A stretch of 32,832 nucleotides of DNA. It comes from JAYZDP01 sp036337765. GTDB lineage: Bacteria > Acidobacteriota > Thermoanaerobaculia > Multivoradales > Multivoraceae. A program made the translations under genes and the position numbers. Below the pieces are notes generated by a model. That model ran no database searches. It saw only the letters and a list, made by a program, of their open reading frames with translations, and was not told the DNA's origin. Shown one piece after another: positions 8,298 to 14,965 of this stretch. The stretch lies in contig JAYZDP010000203.1 in assembly GCA_036337765.1 (NCBI GenBank), positions 1 to 32,832 of the forward strand, written 5' to 3'. Positions within the stretch are counted from its first letter, which is position 1. The number at the start of each line of letters is the position of its first letter.

Positions 8298-8602
8298 CGG
8301 CGCCGGCTCTTACGAGTCGGGTCGATTCCGATGGAGCGCAGGAAGAGCAGATCCTTGCCATCGATACGGAAGGTCGGCGCGTTGGGGGCGCGTGCCTCCG
8401 CTTCGGCGACCGCCTTCTTCACCCGCTCCTTCCTCGACTGGCCGCGGCGCCCATTTGCCCCTTTCGAATCCACCACCAGGTAGAGAGAGTAGCCGGACTG
8501 CTGCAGCTCCTTGAGGCTGTCGTTGATCTCCGAAGAGTCGGAGATCGCATCGATCAGCGCCTCGCCGAGATCGTGCAGGAGTTGTTGCAGCTTGTCTTCC
8601 AG
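8294..8602 (-). CDS. Small conserved-looking protein of unknown function, probable CTG start
   Basis: I do not recognise the family. On the minus strand an open frame runs from upstream of 8602 to TAG at 8294. From CTG 8602 it gives 102 residues: a helical N-terminus (EDKLQQLLHDLGEALIDAI), a strand-like SGYSLYLVVDSKG, a basic stretch GRRGQSRKERVKKAV, then FRIDGKDLLFLRSIGIDP and a basic tail. Composition and the helix-strand-helix pattern look like a real protein. No ATG, GTG or TTG precedes the strand region; the only standard start, GTG 8476, would cut off the first 42 residues. The purine run gggagagagg (plus-strand 8611-8620) sits eight bases before the CTG. The final motif (phenylalanine, aspartate, FLRS-GI) may bind nucleic acid, but this is a guess. 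Confidence 0.6.
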   Translation of the reverse strand: MEDKLQQLLHDLGEALIDAISDSSEINDSLKELQQSGYSLYLVVDSKGANGRRGQSRKERVKKAVAEAEARAPNAPTFRIDGKDLLFLRSIGIDPTRKSRRR

Positions 8603-8610
8603 GGGCTCGA

Positions 8611-8620
8611 CCTCTCTCCC
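8611..8620 (-). promoter_or_regulatory. Ribosome-binding site for the CTG-start small gene
   Basis: On the minus strand this reads gggagagagg, followed by eight bases and then CTG GAA GAC. It is the best Shine-Dalgarno match in the 60-bp divergent gap and is the reason for choosing CTG 8602 over GTG 8476. Confidence 0.5.
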
Positions 8621-8661
8621 TAGCAGCCAGCAGGTTATGCGGGCTAAGCTAAAGCTATCAA

Positions 8662-9627
8662 ATGGAGAAGGCTTCCGATTCCGCCCTCATCGACAGCATC
8701 GGAGGCTGGCTGAAGAGCTTGGGGATAAAGGACTTCGAGGTTCTCCCCGTGCCCGGCGACGTATCCCTGCGCCGCTACTTCCGGCTCCGCCACGAAGCCG
8801 CTCCCGCTATCGTCGCGGCTTACCCCGAAGTGTTGCGACAGACCGCGGATCGCTTCGTGGAGACAACGGCCCTGCTCGCAGCGGCAGGGGTCCGAGTACC
8901 GCGTATCCACGCCTTCGACCCCGGTCTCGGGCTGATGCTCATCGAGGATGCCGGGGCCACAACGATGTTCGAAGAGCGTGCCAAGGGCTGGGACTGGCTC
9001 TCGAGGCGGCTCGCGGCAGCTCGCGATGCAGCCGAGGAGATCCAGAGGCTCGACGCCGAGGCGGTGGCAGCCATCAATCCGCCACTCGACGCCAAGGCGC
9101 TGTTCCGCGAGCTCGAGATGACCTGGGAGCTGCACCTAGAGCCGACGGGTCTCTGCGGGCCGCAGCCTGTCGCCCGCGAGCTGCGCCGATGCCTTGTCGA
9201 GCTCTGCGATCGCCTCGAGGCCGAGGCGCTGGTTCCGTGCCATCGCGACTACATGGCCCGGAACCTGGTCTGCGAGCCGACCGGCACCGGCATAACCGTG
9301 CTCGACCATCAGGATCTCAGGCTAGGCCCGCCGGAATACGACCTCGCCTCCCTGACCAACGACAGCCTGTTCCTCACGCCGGCGCAGTGCATCGAGATCG
9401 TCGGTGAGGAGACCTGGCGCTCGGCCGGCTTTAGGAGGGCGGCTGCCCAGCGCAGCCTCAAGATCGTCGGCACATTTGTCTCGTTCTCGCGCCGCGGCAG
9501 CTCCCACTACCTGCCCTGGGTGGACGACTGCATCGCCAGAGCCTTCGGCTACCTCACGTCGCTGCCCGAGGGAGAGGCGCTCAGCGAGCCGCTACGCGCC
9601 TCGTGGCAGGCCGGGTCGCGGAGCTGA
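8662..9627 (+). CDS. APH-fold sugar kinase, AmgK-like
   Basis: A 321-residue aminoglycoside-phosphotransferase-fold kinase. Motifs: GDVSLRRYFRL (32-42), replacing a glycine-rich loop as in AmgK; LIEDAGATTMF (93-103); the catalytic loop CHRDYMARNL (193-202, with Asp196 and Asn201); and the metal-binding LDHQD (214-218) followed by GPPEYDLASL. In Pseudomonas, AmgK phosphorylates MurNAc or GlcNAc at C1 for peptidoglycan recycling. The GDxSxRRYFR and HRDYxxRNL patterns fit that subfamily better than drug-resistance enzymes. A MurU-type uridylyltransferase is not adjacent; the only nucleotidyltransferase, at 25126, looks GlmU-like. The ATG has no clear ribosome site. tatA follows after 47 bp. Substrate remains inferred. 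Confidence 0.82.
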   Translation: MEKASDSALIDSIGGWLKSLGIKDFEVLPVPGDVSLRRYFRLRHEAAPAIVAAYPEVLRQTADRFVETTALLAAAGVRVPRIHAFDPGLGLMLIEDAGATTMFEERAKGWDWLSRRLAAARDAAEEIQRLDAEAVAAINPPLDAKALFRELEMTWELHLEPTGLCGPQPVARELRRCLVELCDRLEAEALVPCHRDYMARNLVCEPTGTGITVLDHQDLRLGPPEYDLASLTNDSLFLTPAQCIEIVGEETWRSAGFRRAAAQRSLKIVGTFVSFSRRGSSHYLPWVDDCIARAFGYLTSLPEGEALSEPLRASWQAGSRS

Positions 9628-9674
9628 CCTGCTAGACTGGCGAGACGCGCGCAGCCGCGCCGGAGAAAACGCCA

Positions 9675-9896
9675 ATGACCATTCTAAGCACTCAACCGCT
9701 ACTCGTCGGCCCGCTAGGCTTGCCGGAGCTCCTGATCATCCTCCTGATGGTTCTCGTCATCTTCGGAGCCTCTAAGCTACCTCTCCTCGGCAAGGGCCTC
9801 GGTGAGGGAATCCGGAACTTCAAGAAGGGCATCGCGGCCGACGACGACAACCAGATCGAGGACGGCTCGAAACCCGCCTCGAAGCCGGCAGAGTAA
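9675..9896 (+). CDS. tatA: Twin-arginine translocase subunit TatA/TatE
   Basis: Pore-forming subunit of the Tat system, which exports folded proteins. The 73-residue product has the short periplasmic N-terminus, the membrane helix LPELLIILLMVLVIFGASKL (about 16-35), the hinge and the amphipathic helix GKGLGEGIRNFKKGI. It ends in an acidic, lysine-containing tail, so the length and layout are standard. GGAGA lies about eight bases before the ATG. No tatB or tatC is nearby. The gene converges on the Fis-like gene, with 28 bp between stops that include the palindrome gaccgcggtc. Confidence 0.95.
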   Translation: MTILSTQPLLVGPLGLPELLIILLMVLVIFGASKLPLLGKGLGEGIRNFKKGIAADDDNQIEDGSKPASKPAE

Positions 9897-9924
9897 GACC
9901 GCGGTCGATGCGCTTGGACTAGGC

Positions 9925-10197
9925 CTAAGCGGTCGGCGGACGGGTGCGGCGGCGGCGGGGCTTGAGCCCGGCGTACTCCTCGGGAGTGATGCCGAGGTTC
10001 GAGAGTTTGTTGCGCAGGGTGTTGCGATGCACGCCGAGATACTTGGCGGAGCGTGAGAAGTTCCCCCGCGATTGCTTGAGGGAGGCGAGAATGAACTGCT
10101 TCTCAAACTCCTTGCGCGCCTGCTCCAACGTCAACCCACGATCCACCAGCTCACTGACCAACCGGTTCAGCTGACCGTTCAAACTCTCGCCCGTCAC
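9925..10197 (-). CDS. Fis-family helix-turn-helix DNA-binding protein
   Basis: A 90-residue protein with a Fis-type C-terminal helix-turn-helix at about residues 45-69 (GNFSRSAKYLGVHRNTLRNK), the same module that ends NtrC-type activators. It is preceded by a helical region EQARKEFEKQFILASLKQSR and followed by a basic arginine-rich tail. There is no receiver or ATPase domain, so it is a stand-alone DNA-binding or nucleoid protein rather than a sigma-54 activator. GTG 10197 is chosen because gcgagg precedes it; an upstream in-frame TTG at 10224 lacks such a site and would add nine residues. It converges with tatA. Confidence 0.85.
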   Translation of the reverse strand: MTGESLNGQLNRLVSELVDRGLTLEQARKEFEKQFILASLKQSRGNFSRSAKYLGVHRNTLRNKLSNLGITPEEYAGLKPRRRRTRPPTA

Positions 10198-10354
10198 CCT
10201 CGCACCTCGCCGTCTTAGCCCCAAAGAATGGCCGACGATACCACAGTGTTCTTGGCGCCAAATCCTTCAACTCAGCCGATTTCGAACCATCGATCGACAG
10301 AGATACTCGAGCGCAGCACGTGACTCGGCCCCTTCTCAAGCGACCATGAGTAAG

Positions 10355-10400
10355 GTGAGCGAGCACGCGCCGCCTCGGGTGCCGTCTGCGACGCGCGCTG
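10355..10400 (-). repeat. Variant copy of a dispersed gene-end element
   Basis: Plus strand 10355-10372 (gtgagcgagcacgcgccg) is identical to the start of the copy at 14889. It is then interrupted by about 12 bases (cctcgggtgccg at 10373-10384) and resumes with tctgcg before diverging. As in the other copies it lies just downstream of a gene end in the orientation of that gene, here the LysM gene, whose stop is at 10409. The inserted bases repeat GCCG, which looks like a small local duplication. Confidence 0.6.
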
Positions 10401-10408
10401 CTAGCTCT

Positions 10409-11596
10409 TCAGTTTAGGAGCGCAATGTCACCGACGTACATCTGGTGGCGCGACCGGGTGATCTTGGCAACCGATGTGTTCTCGCGCACCGACAGAATCG
10501 CGAGCTCACCCAGAACCACCAACGGGGCATCGGTCTTGGGGACCCGATAGACGGTCAGCACGTCTCCCGGCGCCAGGTCGTCGCTCTCGCCACGATCGAT
10601 GAAGACCACGTGGTCCTGACCCATTACGACCAGGCCGTCCTTGGCCAAAACGATGGTCGCCGCCTCGGCCAGCTCTTCGCGGAGGGCCGGATCGGTGGGT
10701 GGGCGCATCGGGCGCCGGCGTTCCGACGGAACCGGCTCGGGGACGAAGGGCTTCAGCAGCGCGCCAACAGTGATCGGGTAGCAGCTCTGGATGATCTCGC
10801 CGATGGCCGTCGTCTCCTGCGCAGCCAGCACCCGAACCCGGCCGTGATACTGGTAGTAGCGGCCGACACGCTTGCCCGTCTCAGGGTGGCGGACCATCTG
10901 ATTGAGCCCCACAGCGGTGAGCTCGTCACCGGGCTGCAGACCGCTGTCCTGGCCTCGGTTCAAGTAAAGGATGTCGCCATAGTTCAGGCCGTACTTGACG
11001 GCGTCGACGTTGCCGAAGCGAGCCTCGATCACGCCGCTTTTGGCAATGTTGAGACTCGGCTTCATCACCTCGTACTCACTGCCGGTAACCTGGTACGGGA
11101 ACTCTTCCTTGGGATCACCGACGTAGCCACTGCAGTAGATATCGTCGGCCGAGCCCAGCTGCACGAAGGGATGGGTCGGGCCGGCGATGCGAACGTCCTC
11201 TTCCTCGGCACCCTCGGCGGGCTCAATGTCCTCGATCGCCTCCTCATCGCCGCTATCGGCGTCGGTCGTCTCAACGCCCTCCGGCTCGGTGACCGTCAGG
11301 CCGAGTACCAACGGATCGCTCGGGTAGATCCAGTGCGCGTCGAGGATGTATCGATTGCGCTCCCAGATCTGCGGCCAGAGGTAGGGATCGGACAAGAAGC
11401 GTCCGGAGAGATCCCAGAGAGTGTCTCCGGGCACGACGGTGTAGACCTCGACACCGTCGGGAAATTCGGTCGGGGGGTCCCAGGGAGTCCAGTGGCCATC
11501 GGCCTCCTGGTGCAAGTCCTGGGGCGGGGTCTGGGCCACTACAAAGGCGACCGGAACAAAGATGAGAAGCAGAGCAAGGGTCTTCCTGGGAATCAC
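10409..11596 (-). CDS. Secreted LysM-domain protein
   Basis: A 395-residue exported protein with a signal peptide (hydrophobic residues about 6-20, then AQTPP). One LysM domain lies at about 51-99 (VYTVVPGDTLWDLSGRFLSD and IWERNRYILDAHWIYPSDPL), a peptidoglycan-binding module. An acidic linker (about 105-145) leads to two related C-terminal segments: GDILYLNRGQDSGLQPGDEL near 225 and VVFIDRGESDDLAPGDVLTV near 330. Each ends in a VG-D/A-L motif, suggesting an internal duplication. The GTG start is fixed by a perfect AGGAGG six bases upstream; an in-frame ATG at 11635 has no such site. It follows the CpoB-like gene by 132 bp and may have its own promoter. Confidence 0.9.
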   Translation of the reverse strand: MIPRKTLALLLIFVPVAFVVAQTPPQDLHQEADGHWTPWDPPTEFPDGVEVYTVVPGDTLWDLSGRFLSDPYLWPQIWERNRYILDAHWIYPSDPLVLGLTVTEPEGVETTDADSGDEEAIEDIEPAEGAEEEDVRIAGPTHPFVQLGSADDIYCSGYVGDPKEEFPYQVTGSEYEVMKPSLNIAKSGVIEARFGNVDAVKYGLNYGDILYLNRGQDSGLQPGDELTAVGLNQMVRHPETGKRVGRYYQYHGRVRVLAAQETTAIGEIIQSCYPITVGALLKPFVPEPVPSERRRPMRPPTDPALREELAEAATIVLAKDGLVVMGQDHVVFIDRGESDDLAPGDVLTVYRVPKTDAPLVVLGELAILSVRENTSVAKITRSRHQMYVGDIALLN

Positions 11597-11603
11597 TGGT
11601 GGC

Positions 11604-11609
11604 CTCCTA
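11604..11609 (-). promoter_or_regulatory. Ribosome-binding site deciding the LysM gene start
   Basis: Minus-strand AGGAGG, six bases before GTG 11596. This is the strongest Shine-Dalgarno match in the region and places the start 13 codons inside the longest open frame, directly ahead of a clean signal peptide. Confidence 0.75.
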
Positions 11610-11681
11610 GCCGTGTCGCGATCAGAACAGCACATCTAGAATGCTTTTATCGACACAAGACTATTATTCCTTTGGGCCAGG

Positions 11682-11707
11682 CTAATAGTGCCGCGCCTCT
11701 TTGTCAA
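11682..11707 (-). promoter_or_regulatory. Possible promoter for the LysM gene
   Basis: On the minus strand a consensus TTGACA (plus 11702-11707) is followed after 14 bases by TATTAG (plus 11682-11687). The -35 is perfect but the spacing is short of the usual 17, so this is a weak call. It lies about 90-110 bp upstream of the LysM start, inside the 132-bp gap after the CpoB-like gene. Confidence 0.25.
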
Positions 11708-11728
11708 GGCGGCTTCAACTGAGCAATT

Positions 11729-12460
11729 CTAAAGGGAATTCAGGCGTTCGGTCGCGCGATCGCTAGCCGGGGTGTCGGGAAACCGCTGCTGCACCTCGAG
11801 AAAAGAGGTGCGCGCTCCCTCGTCGTCACCCTGGCGCTCGAGCGCCACACCGATCTTCAACAGTGCCTCCGGCGTCTTGTTGCCATCCGGGTATCGGCGC
11901 ACCGTCTGCCGAAAGGCCTCCAGCGCCCCAGGGTTGTCCTGGCGAGCGAGGCGACACTCGCCGATCCAGTACTGGGCGTTGTCCCCGAGATCGGTTTCGG
12001 AATACTCCACGAGAAAGCGCGCGAAGGTCTCCTCGGCCTGCAGATGACGCCCCTGGTGATAGAGCGAGTAGCCGCGATCGTAGAGCACCTGGGCGGCCGC
12101 CGTGACCTCCCGCGCCAGAGCTGAGCTCGCTTCCTCCAGTGGCTCCTCCAGATCGGCGACCTCGATGATTTCCACCTGACGCGGCGGTGCAACGACCTCC
12201 TCGTCGAGCCCTCGGGCCGCTTCGGCCGCGTCCGCACCCGGCCCACTTCTGCTTTCTGGTCGCGCCGACTCCAGCTGCGCGACTTTCAGTCGTAACCGCT
12301 CGATCTCGACCTGATCCATCGTGCGCTGGCGGTCGAGCTCGGCAACCTTGCACTCAAGCTCGGCGAGATCGAGCTCGAGATCGCCCGTACCCCCCGACAG
12401 AAACTGTCCGCTACAGCCCAGTATCAGCAGGCTGCCGAGCGCTATCGTCAGGTGCTTCAT
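11729..12460 (-). CDS. CpoB/YbgF-like TPR lipoprotein
   Basis: A 243-residue lipoprotein: N-terminal helix, then lipobox LILGC with Cys16. A coiled coil follows (about 28-66, ELECKVAELDRQRTMDQVEI), as in the trimerising part of CpoB/YbgF. Three TPR units end the protein (LYDRGYSLYHQGRHLQAEE, AQYWIGECRLARQDNPGAL, ALLKIGVALERQGDDEGA). CpoB coordinates peptidoglycan synthesis with outer-membrane constriction alongside Tol-Pal; neither tolB nor pal is here, so only the family is claimed. ATG 12460 is chosen because it begins the lipoprotein signal; the frame is open further upstream. It overlaps the end of bamD by 50 bp. Confidence 0.88.
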   Translation of the reverse strand: MKHLTIALGSLLILGCSGQFLSGGTGDLELDLAELECKVAELDRQRTMDQVEIERLRLKVAQLESARPESRSGPGADAAEAARGLDEEVVAPPRQVEIIEVADLEEPLEEASSALAREVTAAAQVLYDRGYSLYHQGRHLQAEETFARFLVEYSETDLGDNAQYWIGECRLARQDNPGALEAFRQTVRRYPDGNKTPEALLKIGVALERQGDDEGARTSFLEVQQRFPDTPASDRATERLNSL

Positions 12461-13244
12461 CCTCAACCGGCACCTCCAGATCGAGGGGAAGGCTTTTGGG
12501 GATCTTCCGTACGAGAGGGCTTTCGGGAAACTCATTCTTCAGCCGCCGGCAGTAAGTCGAGGCCTTCGCAAGGTTGAGCTCGTCCTTCGCCGTGAAGTGC
12601 AGCTGACACAGTGCCAACAGTACCTTGTCGGTTCCTTCGTAGTCCGGGTAGGTCTCCAGGATGTTCTCGAACCGGCGCATCGAGGCGAGCGGGACACGAA
12701 AACGGCCGTAGAAACGACCGACCAGGTAGTCGTGCTCGGCCTGGCGGCCGTTGAGCAGCGTGATCTGCTCGGCGGCCTGCTGGGCGTAGGTGGAGCCCGG
12801 GTAAAACCGCTCGACATCGGTGAGCGCATCGAGAGCCTTCACGGTGACCGACTGATCACGATCGGCCTTCGCCACTCTGCGGCTCAGCGACAGCCCGATT
12901 TGGAACTGGGCGTACGCCGCGTGCTCGCTGGTCGGGAAGCGATTGACGAAGTCCCGGTAGCGACTCTCGGCCTTGACGAAATTCTCCTGCCCGCCATCGA
13001 GGAACATCGAGTCGGCGGCCAGCAAGAGGCCTTCTCGCCCCGACGCCGAGTTGGGCTCGATCTCGAAGGCATGGCTGAGGAAGGGCCTAGCCTGTCGATA
13101 CTTGCTCTCCGCCAGGAGGCGCTTGCCTTCCTCGAGTGCCTCGGCAGACGAGTACTGGAGGATCGGGTCCTCCCTGAGCCCGCCACAACCGACGAGTAGC
13201 GCGATCGTGGCGACGCCGGCGGCATTGCACAGGGCGCGGCGCAC
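12411..13244 (-). CDS. bamD: Outer-membrane assembly lipoprotein BamD (YfiO/ComL)
   Basis: Lipoprotein component of the BAM complex that inserts beta-barrel proteins into the outer membrane. The 277-residue product has lipobox LLVGC (Cys20) and five TPR-like helical pairs: EGKRLLAESKYRQARPFLSH, KAESRYRDFVNRFPTSEHAA, AQFQIGLSL, the DVERFYPGSTYA region and RRFENILETYPDYEGTDKVL. The FPxSxxAxxAQF pattern is characteristic of BamD. The GTG start immediately follows the rpe TAA with no gap. The last 50 bp overlap the CpoB-like gene. A charged tail rich in Pro, Glu and Asp is not part of the conserved fold. Confidence 0.9.
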   Translation of the reverse strand: MRRALCNAAGVATIALLVGCGGLREDPILQYSSAEALEEGKRLLAESKYRQARPFLSHAFEIEPNSASGREGLLLAADSMFLDGGQENFVKAESRYRDFVNRFPTSEHAAYAQFQIGLSLSRRVAKADRDQSVTVKALDALTDVERFYPGSTYAQQAAEQITLLNGRQAEHDYLVGRFYGRFRVPLASMRRFENILETYPDYEGTDKVLLALCQLHFTAKDELNLAKASTYCRRLKNEFPESPLVRKIPKSLPLDLEVPVEDEAPDDSARQPADTGL

Positions 13245-13928
13245 TTAGGCGCGCCCCTCGGCGGCCGCCAGCCGCTCACCCGACGCCAGGGCATGTAGAC
13301 GCCGAATGGCTGCCACCGGGTCATCCTGGCCGTACACCTCGGATCCGGCCACCGCAACCTGAACGCCGTTGTGGGCGGCCTCGGCGATGTTGTTTCGCCC
13401 CAGGCCACCGTCCATCTCGATCTCGACCTCGAAGGATCCCGCTCGGATCAGCTCCCGCAGGCGCACCGCCTTGGGAAAAGAAGACGGAAGGAAAGCCTGG
13501 CCAGAGAAGCCTGGGTTGACCGACATGAGAAGCACGAAGTCCAGATCGCCCAGCACGTCGGTCAACACCTCTACCGGGGTCGCGGGGTTCAGGGCCACGC
13601 CGGCACGCGCGCCGAGCTCGCGGATCCGCACCACGAGTCGCTGTAGATGGGTCGTCGCTTCCCAGTGCACCGACACCCAGGAGGCACCGGCCGCGATGTA
13701 GCGGTCGAGTAGCCGGTCAGGGTTCGAGACCATGAGGTGCACGTCGAGCTCCATTTCGGTGCGTCGGCGGAGAGCCTCTATCACCGGAATCCCGAACGAG
13801 AGATTGGGTACGAAATGCCCATCCATCACGTCGACGTGCAGCAGGTCCGCCCCGCCCTCGACCGCCAGCGCCACTGCACGATCGAGATCGCCGAGATCGG
13901 CGGAGAGTACCGAGGGGGCGATCCTCAT
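13245..13928 (-). CDS. rpe: Ribulose-phosphate 3-epimerase
   Basis: Interconverts ribulose-5-phosphate and xylulose-5-phosphate in the pentose phosphate pathway. A 227-residue TIM barrel with the full active-site set: IAPSVLSAD (3-11), the metal ligands His31 and Asp33 in HVDVMDGHFVPNLSFG, His64 in VHLMVSNP, the loop MSVNPGFSGQ (135-144) and the second catalytic aspartate Asp173 in EMDGGL. A phosphate-binding VAGSEVY lies near 193. The ATG overlaps the upstream PASTA gene as ATGA, and bamD starts directly after the stop, so translation through the three genes is probably coupled. Confidence 0.96.
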   Translation of the reverse strand: MRIAPSVLSADLGDLDRAVALAVEGGADLLHVDVMDGHFVPNLSFGIPVIEALRRRTEMELDVHLMVSNPDRLLDRYIAAGASWVSVHWEATTHLQRLVVRIRELGARAGVALNPATPVEVLTDVLGDLDFVLLMSVNPGFSGQAFLPSSFPKAVRLRELIRAGSFEVEIEMDGGLGRNNIAEAAHNGVQVAVAGSEVYGQDDPVAAIRRLHALASGERLAAAEGRA

Positions 13929-14764
13929 CGCGAAGCCTCCGTGGCCAGTGTGACTGCGAGAGGCGCGCCGTCGATCTGGAGCCGTCGCTCCCGGAGACCC
14001 TCACCGGCCGACTCCGGTCGATTCGGCTGGTCACGATCGTGTCCGGCGACCACTAGCGAGATCACGTCTTGGCGACCCAATCGATGCCCAGGCAGCGGGA
14101 ATTGACGCAGCACGGCTCCGGGCGCCGCACCCTCGTAGGCTTCGAACTTCACACTTCCCACTCGAAACCCCCGTGCGTCGAAGAACCGGCGAACCGTCTC
14201 GTACTCGCGATAGATCAGATCGGGCATCACGAAGCTCTCACTGGCCTCGGGAAGGCGGACGAAGAGGTCGACGGTGCTAAGCGGATCCACCTCCGAGCCG
14301 GCCACCGGCTCCTGACGAACGACCCGCCCTTCCGTGCCGCCATCCGTGTAGACCTGAAGTGATCTACCGAGCGTGAGACCGGCCGCCTTGAGGTTCACGA
14401 CCACGGTCTGCATCGGCTGGTCGACGAGGTCCGGCACCACCACCCGCTCGCGCCCACGCGACAGCGACACCTCGACGACGCGACCCCGCTTGACCGGAGT
14501 TCCTACCCGAGGGCTTTGGCGGACGATCGCGCCAGGCACGACCTCGTCGTCGAAACGGTCCTGATCCGCTCGATGCCGCACCGTAACCTCGAGATCCGAA
14601 AGCTGGCTCCTCGCCTCCGCGATCGATAGCCCGACAACACTCGGCAAAGTCACCTCGCCGCGGCGTACGAACCCGCTGAAAGAGAAGTAGGCAGTCGCCA
14701 CGAATACGACCAACAGAACTCCCGCCCAGACCAAAACCACGAGCCCTCGAACAATTCTCTGCAA
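13925..14764 (-). CDS. Membrane-anchored triple-PASTA protein
   Basis: A 279-residue protein with one N-terminal membrane helix (about 9-31) and three PASTA domains at about 38-102 (LPSVVGLSIAEARSQL), 107-171 (VPDLVDQPMQTVVVNL) and 178-242 (MPDLIYREYETVRRFF). A polar tail follows. PASTA domains bind peptidoglycan fragments and usually sit on penicillin-binding proteins or Ser/Thr kinases; here neither partner domain is present. The TTG start lies about ten bases after GCGAGG. A 4-bp overlap couples it to rpe. It may sense or anchor cell wall in the periplasm; this is inference. Confidence 0.9.
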   Translation of the reverse strand: MQRIVRGLVVLVWAGVLLVVFVATAYFSFSGFVRRGEVTLPSVVGLSIAEARSQLSDLEVTVRHRADQDRFDDEVVPGAIVRQSPRVGTPVKRGRVVEVSLSRGRERVVVPDLVDQPMQTVVVNLKAAGLTLGRSLQVYTDGGTEGRVVRQEPVAGSEVDPLSTVDLFVRLPEASESFVMPDLIYREYETVRRFFDARGFRVGSVKFEAYEGAAPGAVLRQFPLPGHRLGRQDVISLVVAGHDRDQPNRPESAGEGLRERRLQIDGAPLAVTLATEASR

Positions 14765-14888
14765 ATCGAACAGACCTCGCCTAGACCATCACCGGGTCAG
14801 GAGCCTAAACAACGCACGGGGGTAAGGCATTTCCTACCAACCTCCCCACTAGCGCAGTCGATTCCATGAGTTCCGGGTCGTGAGAAGA

Positions 14889-14921
14889 GTGAGCGAGCAC
14901 GCGCCGTCTGCGGCGCCAAAA
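14889..14921 (-). repeat. Dispersed gene-end element, copy 1
   Basis: Read on the minus strand it begins TTTTGGCGCCGCAGACGG and ends GCTCGCTCAC. Its middle folds as GCGCCG-CAGA-CGGCGC, a 6-bp stem with a four-base loop. The copy at 22910-22941 matches over about 32 positions with two differences, one of which falls in the loop. It lies six bases downstream of the hairpin at the end of the peroxiredoxin-fold gene, in the same orientation as that gene. Confidence 0.75.
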
Positions 14922-14927
14922 GGCAAG

Positions 14928-14965
14928 AACTGATTGGACATGCTAGCGAGCATGTCCAATCAGTT
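14928..14965 (-). terminator. Gene-end hairpin containing the stop codon
   Basis: Perfect inverted repeat with 17-bp arms (14928-14944 and 14949-14965) around the loop 14945-14948. The stop codon of the peroxiredoxin-fold gene (14962-14960) lies inside the stem. Read on the minus strand it is followed by cttgcctttt, a weak T-run, so it may act as a terminator or as a 3'-end stabilising hairpin. The sequence between it and the PASTA gene start contains the dispersed element and nothing else I recognise. Confidence 0.75.

Noticed and set aside
10445..11722. Long open frame (425 codons) antisense to the LysM gene
   Set aside because: It runs opposite a gene with a clear signal peptide and LysM domain; the translation is low-complexity and lacks a plausible start.
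14889..14965. CRISPR array or attachment site
   Set aside because: The repeats are dispersed single copies kilobases apart, with no regular spacers, cas genes, integrase or flanking direct repeats.
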